Positions 11,342 through 22,311 of a DNA stretch of 64,000 nucleotides are shown here, in pieces. The first letter of the stretch is position 1. Each line of letters starts with the position of its first letter. The notes under the pieces are model-generated. The model saw only the letters and a program-made list of their open reading frames with translations. It did not search any database and had not been told where the DNA came from. This stretch comes from Erigeron canadensis. Its lineage: Eukaryota > Streptophyta > Magnoliopsida > Asterales > Asteraceae. Both the position numbers and the translations under genes were made by a program. Location of the stretch: the NCBI RefSeq assembly GCF_010389155.1, contig NC_057761.1, positions 47,912,213 through 47,976,212 of the forward strand. The letters run 5' to 3'.

Positions 11342-12116
11342 GTTCGAATCATATTCACATGGATCGCGGTACGATATGGTACCCGGAACGGAAACGGGTA
11401 CGCGATTCTTAGGTCTCTAAAATCCGGTACTAGGGGGTAGGTTTATTCGGGACGCCATTCGGTACGCGATACGATGTACCATATTTGGTACGCCAATTTG
11501 GTACAAAACATAACTAATGAAATACTTTAATAGGGTTTTGTGAATGAAAATTATAAATTTAAATATAATTATTTAAAGGTTTTATGTATTTACTTATTTA
11601 TTCGATAAGTTAGATGTAAAAATTTAGATTAAAGTTGAATGTTATTGATTATTATTGAAAGTTGAGGGGTTAAAGTTGGACAAAAAAAAACTTAAAAGAA
11701 TCATGTCATTATTCGTATTATTTGTGATTTAAATAAACAAAAGGTACAAAAGTAAAGCTGTCTATGTTTCTTCTCTCTCTCACCTATGTATTCCACTTTT
11801 CATCTTCTTAAAAACCCACCAACCATCAACGCCGGAAATCATCACTAACAACCGCCAGCACCACATCAATGTCATCATCCACCACCACTTTTGGTCAAGA
11901 AAGATTAAATATGGCAACGATTGCCTGGATCTTCATCAATTTGATCTTTTTCAGGTCGTTGACCACCGTTGACCGCCGTTGATCCGGTACGCTTACATGA
12001 ACGTTTCGGATCGCGTTTCGCCTTCATGTGGGACGATTTTGTACCGCGTTTCGGTACGGAGTGTACCGTACGAAAAACTCAAGGGCGTTCCCATTTCCTG
12101 TGACTATGGTTCGAAT
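11342..12116. mobile_element. Non-autonomous hAT-like element with 8-bp target duplication
   Basis: The 8-mer GTTCGAAT is repeated exactly at 11342-11349 and 12109-12116. The 759 bp between begin CATATTCACATGG and end with the inverse of CATAGTCACAGGAAATGG, an imperfect terminal inverted repeat. Inside each end are many GGTACG/CGTACC motifs in inverted orientation (about 11365-11505 and 11985-12075), like subterminal transposase-binding repeats. There is no transposase frame. An 8-bp duplication is the hallmark of hAT elements. Confidence 0.65.
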
Positions 12117-12354
12117 ATATAGCTGAAAGAGTCCAATGCACCAAGAAGGCAAGAAACATGAAAACATAACAAAAAAAAACAAATTTTTTTTTTAATAAAA
12201 GAAATAAATAATCATCGTTTTTAACAATCATTCGGTATTCGACATCAGGATACCTCACCATACAATAGGGAAACTCTATACGTATTCTAAATTACGAGAT
12301 GTAGACCATTAGTTTGTAACATGCAGTGTTGTAAATATCGGATTTATCGGTTAT

Positions 12355-12520
12355 TGAAGTAATTAATAACATAATAACATTGTTAAAGTTTCGGTTAATG
12401 CATGCAAACTAATTATACTTACCTTATTATCTGAATCAAACTTATTTTAGTTATACATGTTTTAATGTGTTCTATATGTCTTGATTGAACAAAAAGTATT
12501 CAATGGAAAAACTAGCGATC
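12355..12520 (+). repeat. 3' flank of B3 copy 2, second duplicate
   Basis: Second copy of the sequence at 11150-11340, without a B3 coding part in front. It records a local duplication of the B3 gene's 3' side. Confidence 0.75.
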
Positions 12521-12564
12521 GAATAAACTAATAATAATCAATTTTACATAATAGTAAGAGATGT

Positions 12565-12690
12565 ATGTAAGACCATTAGTCAGGTGATTCAAAAATAAAA
12601 CCCCAAGAGACGTCACTCCGAAAAGTTGAACCCGTAACTTGAGGTAAAACGGGAGATAAGTTCAACCAGTTAAGATAGCCTTCATTGTCT
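12565..12690 (-). mobile_element. Possible tRNA-derived SINE fragment
   Basis: Read on the minus strand this has an A-box-like TATCTTAACTGGTTGAAC and, about 30 bases on, a B-box-like GGGTTCAACTTTTCGG, the spacing of a polymerase III promoter. No tail or target duplication was identified. Confidence 0.35.
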
Positions 12691-12795
12691 AATTTGGAGA
12701 ACGTGGAAAACCAAACAAACGCAACACGTACCTAGCTAGCTTGATGACTAATAGCTCATCTTTGCCACTCCCACTTAATTAGGCTTGGTATTACA

Positions 12796-13506
12796 TAGGG
12801 GTGTTTGCGGTTTGGTTTTTACCCGGTTAAACTGTAAACCAAACCATTTAAAAACCAAAAAAAACTAAACCGTTTTTAAATTTGGTTTTGGGTTTGATTT
12901 GTAACCAAAACCGAATAAAATATGTGGTTTTTGGTTTGGTTATGGTTATATGATAATGAATTTAGTTAAACCGAAAAAACCGAATAACTTATATTACTAT
13001 TATGTATTATTAAAAATATTTAACGCATATATTCTTTTGTATGGATAATTATTAATGCATTTTTACTTTTTATGTCTATTTGTCTATTATGTTAACTTTT
13101 TATTGAAATTATAAAAATTCAATGGACAAACAATAAAGAACTCGATGGAATTTTTTTTAATAATGATGACAAACAACAGTTTAACAGTTTCAGTTATGTT
13201 TACTTATTTATCCATATTGTGTTTGAAGTCTAAATTGCTACTTTGGTGAAAATTGAAATTATGTACCTATTTTGATTGAACACAACTTAGACAAAAAAAG
13301 AAGAAGGTGAAATTGAGTTTTTCATATTTGGTTTTTTCGGTTTTAAACCGAAACCGGACCGAATTATAATTTGGTTTTCGGTTTGGTTTTTTAAATTTGA
13401 ATTAGGTTTTGGTTCGGTTTTGGTTTTGAAAAATAAAAATAAAAAAACCAAAAAACCCGATAAAAAAAAACCGAATAACCAAAAACCGAACCGATGAACA
13501 CCCCTA
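12796..13506 (-). mobile_element. Non-autonomous TAGGGGTGTT element, copy A
   Basis: Ends are TAGGGGTGTTTGCGG and the inverse of TAGGGGTGTTCATCGG. The interior is full of GGTTTGGTTTT / AACCAAAACCGAA motifs, inverted between the two halves. Read in reverse it is colinear with the element at 37587-38246, including the unique middle (GATAAATAAGTAA region). The flanks share GTATTACA (12788-12795 and 13515-13522), but on the right eight extra bases intervene. Probably hAT-like and without coding capacity. Confidence 0.65.
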
Positions 13507-13527
13507 GTAGGCTAGTATTACATCTAT

Positions 13528-13980
13528 CACTACAAAAAAATTTGAAATTGCCAATAGCCAAAATCCATCCCAAATCCGTCTCTAATTAGGTTTTTCGATA
13601 GATTGTTAACGGATATGGTCGGACCCTAAAAATGTCCTCGATAAATATTATCGATGGCTTTTGGGACGGACATAATTTTTAGCGAAGATTTACAATGGAA
13701 GTCATTGTCCAAAAAACTATGCAAAACAAGCTACTAAAAATTGACTTTTTGTGACGGATTTACATCGGATATTTTAAGACGGATTTGAGACGGACAAGTT
13801 AGCGACAGACCTATTTAACGACAGATTTGGGACAAATAATTTATCGACGGACCCATTTAATGACAAAATTTGAGATGTTTATTTTCCGACGACAAAAATT
13901 TCACTAGATTACCGACGGCTTTTATATTGTTTATTGCTTACATTTAAATGTTTAGCGACAGAATATGTCGTCCCAATTCC
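13528..13980 (+). mobile_element. CACTA-type transposon end (remnant)
   Basis: Opens with CACTACAAAAAAATTTG, the classic terminus of CACTA (En/Spm) elements, followed by many short subterminal motifs of the ACGGATTT / GACGGAC / CGACAGAC type up to about 13960. No matching right terminus (TTTTTTGTAGTG) and no transposase were found, so this is a single end. Confidence 0.6.
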
Positions 13981-15030
13981 TTTGCTATTTTATTTAATAT
14001 TTTTAATTTAGTTTTTTCAAAATTTGCTTATCCAGCCTCTTTCTGGCTTTTGCATTCCGTTTAATTGTCCACTAGTTAAAACAAAATTCCTTAAAAGCAC
14101 CAAAATTACATTAAACATCCAAAATATCCATACATGAATAATCCACATTCATGTCGAAAAACAAACTAATATCTAAAAACAAAGTAGCATCCAGTCATCC
14201 ACAAACAAATTAAGAAGCAAATTGTAAGTTTATGGATTAGATAAAGCATATCAATCAAGTAGGGTAGAATAATGGGAACCTGAACTATTTAATGTTATCT
14301 ATCTTAAGTAGCTAGTGAATTATTGTTTTGAAACAAATTAAAACTGTAAAGATGACAATAATTTTAGAATGAAAGGAGTAGCAGGTCCTGGAAAGACGCA
14401 GTAGCACTCATTTAAGATTTTATTTTGACACATGTTGTTCTGCAAGAGAATATTCAAAAAGTATATAAAAGTTCAAGATAATAAATCCTTTTAGCATACT
14501 TTCTTCTCATGTTTACATTTGAATTTTTTTTTTTTACACATATGATTCAACAATATCTTTAATTAGGCCTATCTTTTTACTTGTGAAACGATGATCTTAT
14601 GCAAACTGAAAGCTAGTTTTGTGAATCACACAACATAAGCCTTGCTCAAATATTGGTTCACTAGGTTATCGTATTGTAATTTCCAAATTGCGATATCGCT
14701 CCACCTCTGAAAGTAAGGGAAGAACCAGTTCCTAAGACTGGCTTTGGATTATGTTGGACATAATAATATATGAGGGTTGGTGTCCGCGCGTTACGGTGGT
14801 TAAACGATGATAATAATACAAAACAGTGGAGGTGGAATCGATATGCGTGTGTGTAAATAGAAAGGAGAGAAAAAAGTGATTGCGTGTTAGATCTTGGTAG
14901 GGTGTTTGTCTGATTGTGTTTAGAGATATAGAATTAGAGGTAATGTATGGATAGGGGCAATATGTGAATATTGAAAAGATTGCTGAATTTCTTAAAATAA
15001 AGAGTTCAATATGTTTTATAAAGGACTAGC
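13981..15030. other. Unassigned AT-rich intergenic DNA
   Basis: No gene seen. Around 14780 a short GTCCGCGCGTTACGGTGG block resembles the heads of the dispersed repeat family. Confidence 0.5.
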
Positions 15031-15032
15031 GT

Positions 15033-15480
15033 TGTACCCGCGCAATGCAGCGGAGAATAAGAAAAAAACGCCGGTGGTTTGATGGTGGTTTGTGGGGCGG
15101 CGGCGATGAAAAAGAAAAAAAATAAGCCAACGGCAGTGGATGGTTGTTTGATGGTGGTTTTTGGGGCGGTGGTGGATGGTGTTTATGGGGGATAGCGTAC
15201 ATAGAAGGTGGATTGCGGCGGTGGATGGTGGTATTTGGAGCGGTGGTGGATGGTGTTTATGGGGGAAGAAAATCAGAGAAGGGGAGAGGGAGAGAAAATC
15301 GGAAATCGGATGAACGTATGTGTGTGTAATGAGCGTGATGGAGAAAAAACAGGGTAGTGTAAATTAGGAGGGCATAAAAGACATTTTAAAGGTAGAGGTG
15401 TTAAAAGGGGGTGAGGTAGTTTGCTTATTAATGGAGTATAGATTATAAATAAATATAGATATAGATGTAAAAGTCTCAAA
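15033..15480 (+). repeat. Dispersed repeat with ACCCGCGCAATGCAGCGG head
   Basis: Head TGTACCCGCGCAATGCAGCG, then a stretch dominated by GGTGGTTTG / GGCGGTGG / GGATGGTGTTTATGGGG units (some internally repeated: TTTGGGGCGGTGGTGGATGG and TTTGGAGCGGTGGTGGATGG), then a tail ending near AAATATAGATATAGATG. Same family as 8983 and 38522. An open frame of about 61 codons inside is low-complexity and not a gene. Confidence 0.5.
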
Positions 15481-15837
15481 ATTCTATTCTTCTTATAATT
15501 TTATATACTTAGAAACAAGTTTTAATTAAATACATATAGAGTTAATAAACCCATAAATATTCGTGTGTATTGTTGGGCCTAATCGAAAGGCTGCGTCGAT
15601 AATTAACTCGACATAAATAAATTAAAGAATAAATCATGAACAGAATATATTGTGATCCCTAAAATCTAGCTCTAAAATTTGCACTTCCTTATTACCCCGA
15701 TTATTGTTTCCCTGTTGTAATTGAAGTCCCACTTTCTTCTTGCTTTCCAAGTTTCTTAACTTCCATAAACCTGCCTTTTTCACAACTGAGACTTCTTGTT
15801 AAGTTTGTTTCATCTAGAATCAAACTCTTCATCAAAT

Positions 15838-16821
15838 ATGGCAAAAAACACAAAATCCACAAAAGAAAGAAGATGCAGGAAGAATATTGCTACATTGTTG
15901 TCTTTAATGGGTTTTCATGACGATGACCCTGCTGCTACTATCAAGATCATGCGCCAAAAACTGAAAAAGATTCAAGAAAAGGCGAAATTCAAGAAACCCG
16001 GTTCTGCTGTTAGGAAAGTTATAGTCAAATGGGCCGGAAAAACTACTATGGTTTCTCTCAAACCTGCAGCAAGTCTTTTTTCTGATTTTAATGTTGTTGA
16101 GCAGATTGCAGATTCAAGAAACACGAATAATAATATTAATAATAATAAAAATAATGATGCAGGTTGTTCAGAAAATTACTCTTCTAGTTCGTGTTTGTAT
16201 AACAAGAAAAAGATGATGATGATCAATAATGATGTTGATCGTCGTCACAAAGATTCTGCTCGAAGTTTTGGAAAGAATAAGCAGTTGATGAAGGACGTTA
16301 AGGTGATGCCGTTAAAGATTCGCTGTCATGATAATTACATGGAAGTTACAGATTGTAAAGAAAATAACGCTATAAGTACTAGTTTTGATCAGATGATGGT
16401 GAATGATGAATGTGCTAATAAGGAGCTGGATGATTTTATCATAAGTCTTGGCGGGTCAGATGTTAAGTTAGTGATCGAGAAGGAGCTAACGAAGTCAGAC
16501 GTCACCAAGGGGTTAGGAAGGCTATTGATCCCTCCATTGCAAGTCAAGAATTCCGGGTTCTTGACTCTAGATGAGAAAAGGAAACTGGAAAAGGGACAAG
16601 ACATAAATGCGCCCGTGTTTGATATGGAAAGGCGCGAATCAACGATAAATCTTACGCAATGGAATATGAGCAAGGAAATGTATGCGTTGAAAACAGGGTG
16701 GAACAATATCGTGACCACAAACGGGTTGGAGCAAGGTATGGTGATTCAAGTTTGGGGATTCCGGGTTAATGAGGAACAACTCTGTTTTGCCCTTGTTCGT
16801 GCAGGAGGATTTGGGAATTAA
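15838..16821 (+). CDS. B3 DNA-binding domain protein, copy 3
   Basis: Intronless, 327 residues from ATG 15838; the frame is open 14 codons further up, but only from a TTG, and the paralogue alignment (MAKNTxxxxxRxCRKNIATLLSLMGF) fixes the ATG. Layout: conserved N-terminal block at about residues 10-45; a basic stretch containing KVIVKWAGKTTMVSLKP that matches copy 1's KIKLKCGGKTTMFSLRP; a long Asn/Lys/Ser linker; and the B3 fold at about 205-327 (SLGGSDVKLVIEKELTKSDV, LGRLLIPP, LEQGMVIQVWGFRV, LCFALVRA). It is the longest and best preserved of the three and is closest to copy 1 in sequence. Expected nuclear DNA-binding regulator; no target can be inferred. Confidence 0.88.
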   Translation: MAKNTKSTKERRCRKNIATLLSLMGFHDDDPAATIKIMRQKLKKIQEKAKFKKPGSAVRKVIVKWAGKTTMVSLKPAASLFSDFNVVEQIADSRNTNNNINNNKNNDAGCSENYSSSSCLYNKKKMMMINNDVDRRHKDSARSFGKNKQLMKDVKVMPLKIRCHDNYMEVTDCKENNAISTSFDQMMVNDECANKELDDFIISLGGSDVKLVIEKELTKSDVTKGLGRLLIPPLQVKNSGFLTLDEKRKLEKGQDINAPVFDMERRESTINLTQWNMSKEMYALKTGWNNIVTTNGLEQGMVIQVWGFRVNEEQLCFALVRAGGFGN

Positions 16822-19599
16822 TCGTCATAATTAATAGCATGGTTTGAAGGCACACGCGTATATATGAGTCATCTGGCTCGAATTATTAATTAAAACTCAT
16901 TTATAACATATTCTGTTTATATATTATGGGATCTGTTAAGGTAACCTTATTAGACTATTGGTTGGTATCATTCAACGTTAATTGTGAAGAAAGTATCTAT
17001 GATTCTTGAATGTTATCAGAATTTTGGTTGTTATCATTTAATATTAACTGCGAAGGAAGTATCTATGATTCTTGAATATTATCAGTGACTTCTTCTTGAT
17101 TCAATTAGGTATATTTCATATGATTAATTCCTGCACATCTGTTTATAGTTTCTAACACTAATTTTCGTGTTGTGCATCACAATTTCGGTAGTGTATTGAT
17201 TAAAACAGGGGTCTGCATTACATTCTTGGTTGGTGAAATTCGTACATTGGAAACGCAGTGTAACTGCTTAACATATTACGCCACAGTGAAGCTTCATCTA
17301 GTTTGGTTTTGGGTGTATTTGTTTCATCATTTTACTCAATACAGAATGGGCTATCGGCGAATAAATAAGTTATCTTGAATTTATATTTTTTCATATCTTC
17401 ATGCTATATTGCCAAACTACTAGCTCCATCACAATATATTACTTATCTTATTAGTTATTACCCAACCATGTATGTGTTTTTCTCAGTAAACAAGAACCTC
17501 AAATTAAACTAGTATAGTGTTAGTAGTTAAAGAACACCTTTAACTCTTCCATTTCGAGTTTTCTGATGTTTAACACATGTTGTAAACTCCGATAAGACAA
17601 TTAATTAAGGCCGGGATGGATCAGGTTATAGAACTATTCTGAACCAAAAAACAGTAACAGTTTATGTGATTTCACGCTCGTATTCTTTACCAAAAGAATT
17701 TTTATCACTTTAAAACTTTAATCATGTGTCCCATGATGCAAGAGTTTTTAGCTAATCATGCTGATCTAACACTTGAGAGTGTACTTCAGCACCCGTCCTC
17801 AAGAAATCTATATCATGCGCCTGCTTTCACTTCTTCTGGGTTGGTTTTCAAAATGACTTCCACTATCAAAATTCGGTTGTGTACCTGCAGATGAATTGTA
17901 TGAAGAGTTCTTTATGACCGTGCTAAAATTTTGAACTAAGTAGGCTTGAGCTATTTCTGTCATTCCTCATCGGTTAATTAAAACTGGTCCTGATTGGCAC
18001 CACAACACGAAGGGAAGTTAAGGACTATCAGAAGTAACTAAGCTCAACTCACGTCAGAGCACTAAGTCAAGTCTGAAGTAACTTCGCTTCACCAACTCAA
18101 CAAAACGACAAACTCCAAAGCTGAGGTCGTCCAACGGTGTCGCCCAAGCGACAAAGGCAAGGACCCAAAGCGTCGCAACCGTCGGCATGAGCTTAAGAAC
18201 ATCAAAATTACTAAGTTGCTATTTGACTCAACAATTATTTATAAGGTGCTTTAATTAACATAACAAGTTCAACATTAATTAATTTAGTTATCATAAAAAC
18301 ACAGTAACTTTATAAAATTGGTGTGATTTTAATTTGATTTAAGGATGTTTGTTGTATGCTTATGCCACTCTACATTTCTTGGTGGGCGTTGGTGATTGTG
18401 GATAAAAGTTAATTTTCAAAAAGAGGAAAAAAAAAAAAAGTTAGAGAGTCACCACCATCCATAGCCATGATGACTGAGTGTTGTATTAAAAAACGTTTTT
18501 ACGATACATATAAAGTGAACAGGATTGTGTCTTGTTTTATGTATTTTTATGGTCCTCAAAAGAAAAGTGAAAAAAACAGCTTATAACTTATGTAATCTTT
18601 GAGTTAAATCGGTCTTAATGGATTAAACTTTTTATAAACAAACTTTTATATTTGTGTCTTGGATACCCTTCTATTATTATTCTATTAAATTGAGTTCCTA
18701 ACATCATCTCCAATGTCAATGGGCTTCCCAGGATGAAGTTTCTTCTGCATTGGGATTTGACGCCCTCCAGTTGGACCACTGGGTGAAAGGTTCGTTTTGA
18801 AGATCTTCAAGTTATGCGAGTAGCATTAAAAGTATTTTCTTTTTGTCTTTTATATTTTAGTGGCAAACTTAAGTATCATTAATTTGTAACTAATTATCTT
18901 CCGCTTTCATTTTATTCCTTTTTCAGTATATACAGGGCTTGACATGACAGCACATCGTGGCTCCCTTTCAAGATGAACAATGTGGCTAAGCATGTATCTG
19001 GCGCAGTTGCATGCTACATTTAAGAATTTAGTTCCATGAGACTGAATAAGGACCTGAAACGAATTCAACTCATTTTACTTAATATAGGGCAACATAGCAA
19101 ATAGAAAATTATTAATCCTTTTAATATATCCTTTTAAAAGATCTTCTTACAATATGATCGTGACACAGGGTATGATCAAATGATGAGATTAAGACCGAGA
19201 ACTAGTGAATTACATTTGGTATGAAAGGAAAATACTAAGGGATCAAATATTAAAAAAATAAAATAAAATTTACTACAGTCATTCTTAGGGGATTTGTAAC
19301 TGAGATGTAGGAGATTTGTGTCTGATGAAGAGGTAATATGTAGAGCCTATTTGTGAGTGAGATTTTTCTCAAAGAATCCAATTGTTAGTCTCTTTTCTCA
19401 TAAGTAATAATATTTATAGGGACTAATTTAAATATTAATGTATTTGTATTGTTGTAGGTTATTTGTGAGAAAGATGGATATATTATTATTGTGGAGTAAA
19501 ATATATTTATATATAAAATAAATGAAAAGTTGATGTGGATGCTGAATATCCTGTTTGTGGAAAGAATAGCCTAAACAATTTGCAAATTATGGCCATTTT
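16822..19599. other. Intergenic DNA between B3 copy 3 and the tRNA relics
   Basis: Mostly AT-rich. It contains a 64-bp tandem duplication (16959-17087), a somewhat GC-richer block without a frame (about 18000-18190), and two exon-like scraps near 18725-18790 and 18928-18975 (see findings). No complete gene. Confidence 0.5.
16959..17087 (+). repeat. 64-65 bp tandem duplication
   Basis: Two adjacent units, each with TTGGTTG(G/T)TATCATT near the start and GAAGTATCTATGATTCTTGAAT (one base variable) near the end, differing at about nine positions. Confidence 0.8.
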
Positions 19600-19746
19600 A
19601 TGTAATTTATTTATAAATATGAAATATATATATCAAAAATAGAAAATTTAAACATCAAGCATTTGTAGTCCAACGGTTAAGATCATTGTCTACCAATCAA
19701 TAGACCCGGGTTCGACTCCCGGCAAACGCAATTGTTTTTATTTAAA
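19600..19746 (+). repeat. Tandem duplication unit 1, carrying tRNA relic 1
   Basis: Runs from ATGTAATTTATTTATAAATA through the tRNA relic to ATTGTTTTTATTTA. Unit 2 at about 19773-19911 has the same flanks on both sides, so the tRNA and its surroundings were duplicated together. Confidence 0.75.
19659..19730 (+). pseudogene. tRNA-Gly(UCC)-derived pseudogene, full length, anticodon now ACC
   Basis: A 72-base sequence matching the plant nuclear tRNA-Gly(UCC) pattern: acceptor stem GCATTTG / CAAACGC (one A-C mismatch), D-arm TAGTCCAACGGTTAAGATC, T-arm CCCGGGTTCGACTCCCGG intact with B box, discriminator A. The anticodon loop reads CTACCAA where the family has CTTCCAA, giving anticodon ACC, and the base of the anticodon stem has a T-T mismatch. 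Functional decoding is unlikely, though the polymerase III boxes look usable. Confidence 0.72.
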
Positions 19747-19772
19747 AGAATCTATCTAATTTTGGACTCATA

Positions 19773-19911
19773 TATGTAATTTATTTATTAATAAATATGT
19801 CGTATATATACGAAAAATAGAAATTTTTAAACATCAAGCGTTTGTAGTCATTGTCTACCAAGCAATAGACCCGGCTTCGACTCCCGGCAAACGCATTTGT
19901 TTTTGTTTAAC
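19773..19911 (+). repeat. Tandem duplication unit 2, carrying tRNA relic 2
   Basis: Second unit of the duplication described at 19600-19746, with small indels in the AT-rich flank. Confidence 0.75.
19838..19895 (+). pseudogene. tRNA-Gly-derived pseudogene, D-arm deleted
   Basis: 58 bases. Acceptor stem GCGTTTG / CAAACGC is perfect here, but 14 bases of the D-arm (from CCAACGG to the following GATC side) are missing. The T-arm carries GGCTTCGACTCCC in place of GGGTTCGACTCCC. The anticodon loop is CTACCAA as in relic 1, so that change predates the duplication. Not functional. Confidence 0.75.
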
Positions 19912-20017
19912 ACATTTATCAATTTTTACACCTTGCCTGTGAACGATTTAACAAAAGGAAAAAACAATGTTCAGAGAAAGAAAAAACAAACAAAAATATC
20001 TTTAGAAATCTCACAAA

Positions 20018-22276
20018 ATGACTCTTCTCCTCTCACTAAAACCACCATCACCACCACCACAACCATCTGTCCTTCCGCCACTAACCACCACCATTCTACT
20101 CCCTCCCACACTCAAACCGCCCAAACCCCACCACCAAACCCGCTTCTCATCTTCCTTCAACAACAAAAACTCACCTGAAACAGACTGCCCTGTACCACTT
20201 GACCAACAACCCATAAACGAGTACCAATCTTTATCAACTTCCTCACCATTTTCATGGGCCTCAGGTGACTTTGTTGAGTATTGTTCTCGGTTAGTTGCAA
20301 CCGGGTTTGGGTTTGCTCTGTTTGTGGGTCTGCCGGTTTCTTGGTATGGGTCGGTTGGTGTTGGGTGGGACCCGGTGCAAAGGGTGTTGGGTGCTGTTTG
20401 TAGTGGGTTGCTTGTGATGACGGTTGCTGTTGTTAGGATGTATTTGGGTTGGGCTTATGTTGGTAATAGGTTGCTCAGTGCCACTGTTGAATGTATGTAT
20501 TCTATTTCTATCTTTTTACTTACTTTTATTCTTTAGGGTTTAGTTAAATTAGCTTCTTTTTTTTTGGCTTTATTGTCTTATATGATGAAAAAAATAAGTT
20601 TAAAGAGAAACTAATAAGCTCATTTTTATCGGCCAGTAAGCCAAAAGAATAAGGTACTCAAAACGCCTCATGATTGCATTTCAACTTTTTGATTATGCAA
20701 TCTTGATGGGTATCACATAGAATCACGTTTAGTTAATGATATGGGTACAAATACTTTTGATCACATATAGAGTTGACAGGGTATTTAGATGATGTGCATC
20801 TTAAAAGTTGTTATGTTGTATTGAATGATTAGGATTAGACAATTACTTATAGAGATACAGACTTGAAAGAAGGTAGTGTTGCAAGTTGTGATGATGAAAG
20901 TAGTAGGTGTTTGAGTGAGTGGTAAGTTTTGATTATGTAATTATTAATATGTATATAACATGCTATTTTCATGATAAGAAAATGAGGGACATTTTGTGAG
21001 ATGGGAGTGGACTCTCTTAAGTTAGGTTAAAAGAAGCGTGAAACTGGTAACTATACTATATTTTATCGTTTGTTAATTATCAGTTTTGTTGTTTAATATG
21101 AGTTATCTAAAAATCCGACAATCCTCCACCATTTAAATTTGAATGGTGTGACTCGTATAGGACAATAAATGTCAAACTATTTCAAATCTCCACTTTGACC
21201 TTGGTTTAGGTAATCTACGAGATTTGTCATAGCACTGAAACGGTGAAATGGAGGAATGCTTTCCCCATATTGATCTTTGAGTATAATCCTATACAATCGC
21301 GGTAATAGAGATGTAGAATATAAGGGAGGAGAGTACGCCCCTCTCCAACTCCCCCACCCCCTCTCTCTTAATTTTTCATCACTCCCTACACTCACTGACT
21401 CACCTATTACAAGGAATGCCACTCACCCTCACTCATCACTCCCTCACCCTTTTGTTTTTTCTTTTTTATATAGAAAAGTTAGAGAGAGAAGAAGAGACAA
21501 AAGAAGAAGATTTTAGGGGAGTGGGCTCACCCACTCACTCCTTCATCAACGTTCCCCAAAGGGAGGGGGTGGTGCCCAACGAAGTAGCACTCGATAGCGG
21601 ATTCGTTCCCCGGGGCTTACCCTCCTCCCTAAGGACAAAGGGAAGGGAGTGCTTGCTTTTATATTTAGTATTTGAAGTTAAGAAAGGATGATAGTTGTTC
21701 GTTGACGGGGAAAGTAGGAAAGTGAGAACACATAGATAGTATGTCTCTAAATTAATGCATGGGACAACAACTTAAAGAAGCAATACATAATGTCTCTATT
21801 AGCTTAGGCCGTCTTGCCACAAATTCTGTTAGGGCTAGAGTGAGAAGAAAAAGTTACTTTAAGCCAAGTTTTGAGAAAGAATGGTGAATTCTAGTTGTAG
21901 TTCTTGAAGTAGCTTCACTTAAACTTATATTGAAAAGCTTAAAATTAAGTTGAAGCTGTTACTTATCCCTGCGCAACTTTAGGAAATTTGATGAAACAGC
22001 CGAAAATGCTCAGATCTAAGAAAGTTTGCAGATGCTCAGATCTAAGATTTTAGAATTTAGAATTTACTCACTATGTTCTATATTTTTTGAACTACAAGGA
22101 GATCTATCATAGATACCAGCACAATATATAATTGGAAGGAAAAATTAAATACAAGTTTGAAGTTTTTGTGTCATGGTCTGCTCAATGAGTCAATTCCTTT
22201 GATGCTAACATGTTTATGCCATATTCAATTTATCCCTAATCCAGTTTTTTGCTAATGAAGTTATATTGTTAACTTT

Positions 22277-22311
<35 letters not shown>

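Noticed and set aside
15144..15479. Gly/Trp-rich and Leu/Pro-rich open frames
   Set aside because: Produced by GGTGG-type low-complexity repeats inside a dispersed element.
15796..15837. 14-codon upstream extension of B3 copy 3 from a TTG
   Set aside because: The paralogue starts MAKNT at the next ATG, and TTG is not used as a nuclear start.
20011..20214. Minus-strand frame over CGLD27 exon 1
   Set aside because: Shadow of the Ser/Pro-rich transit peptide codons.
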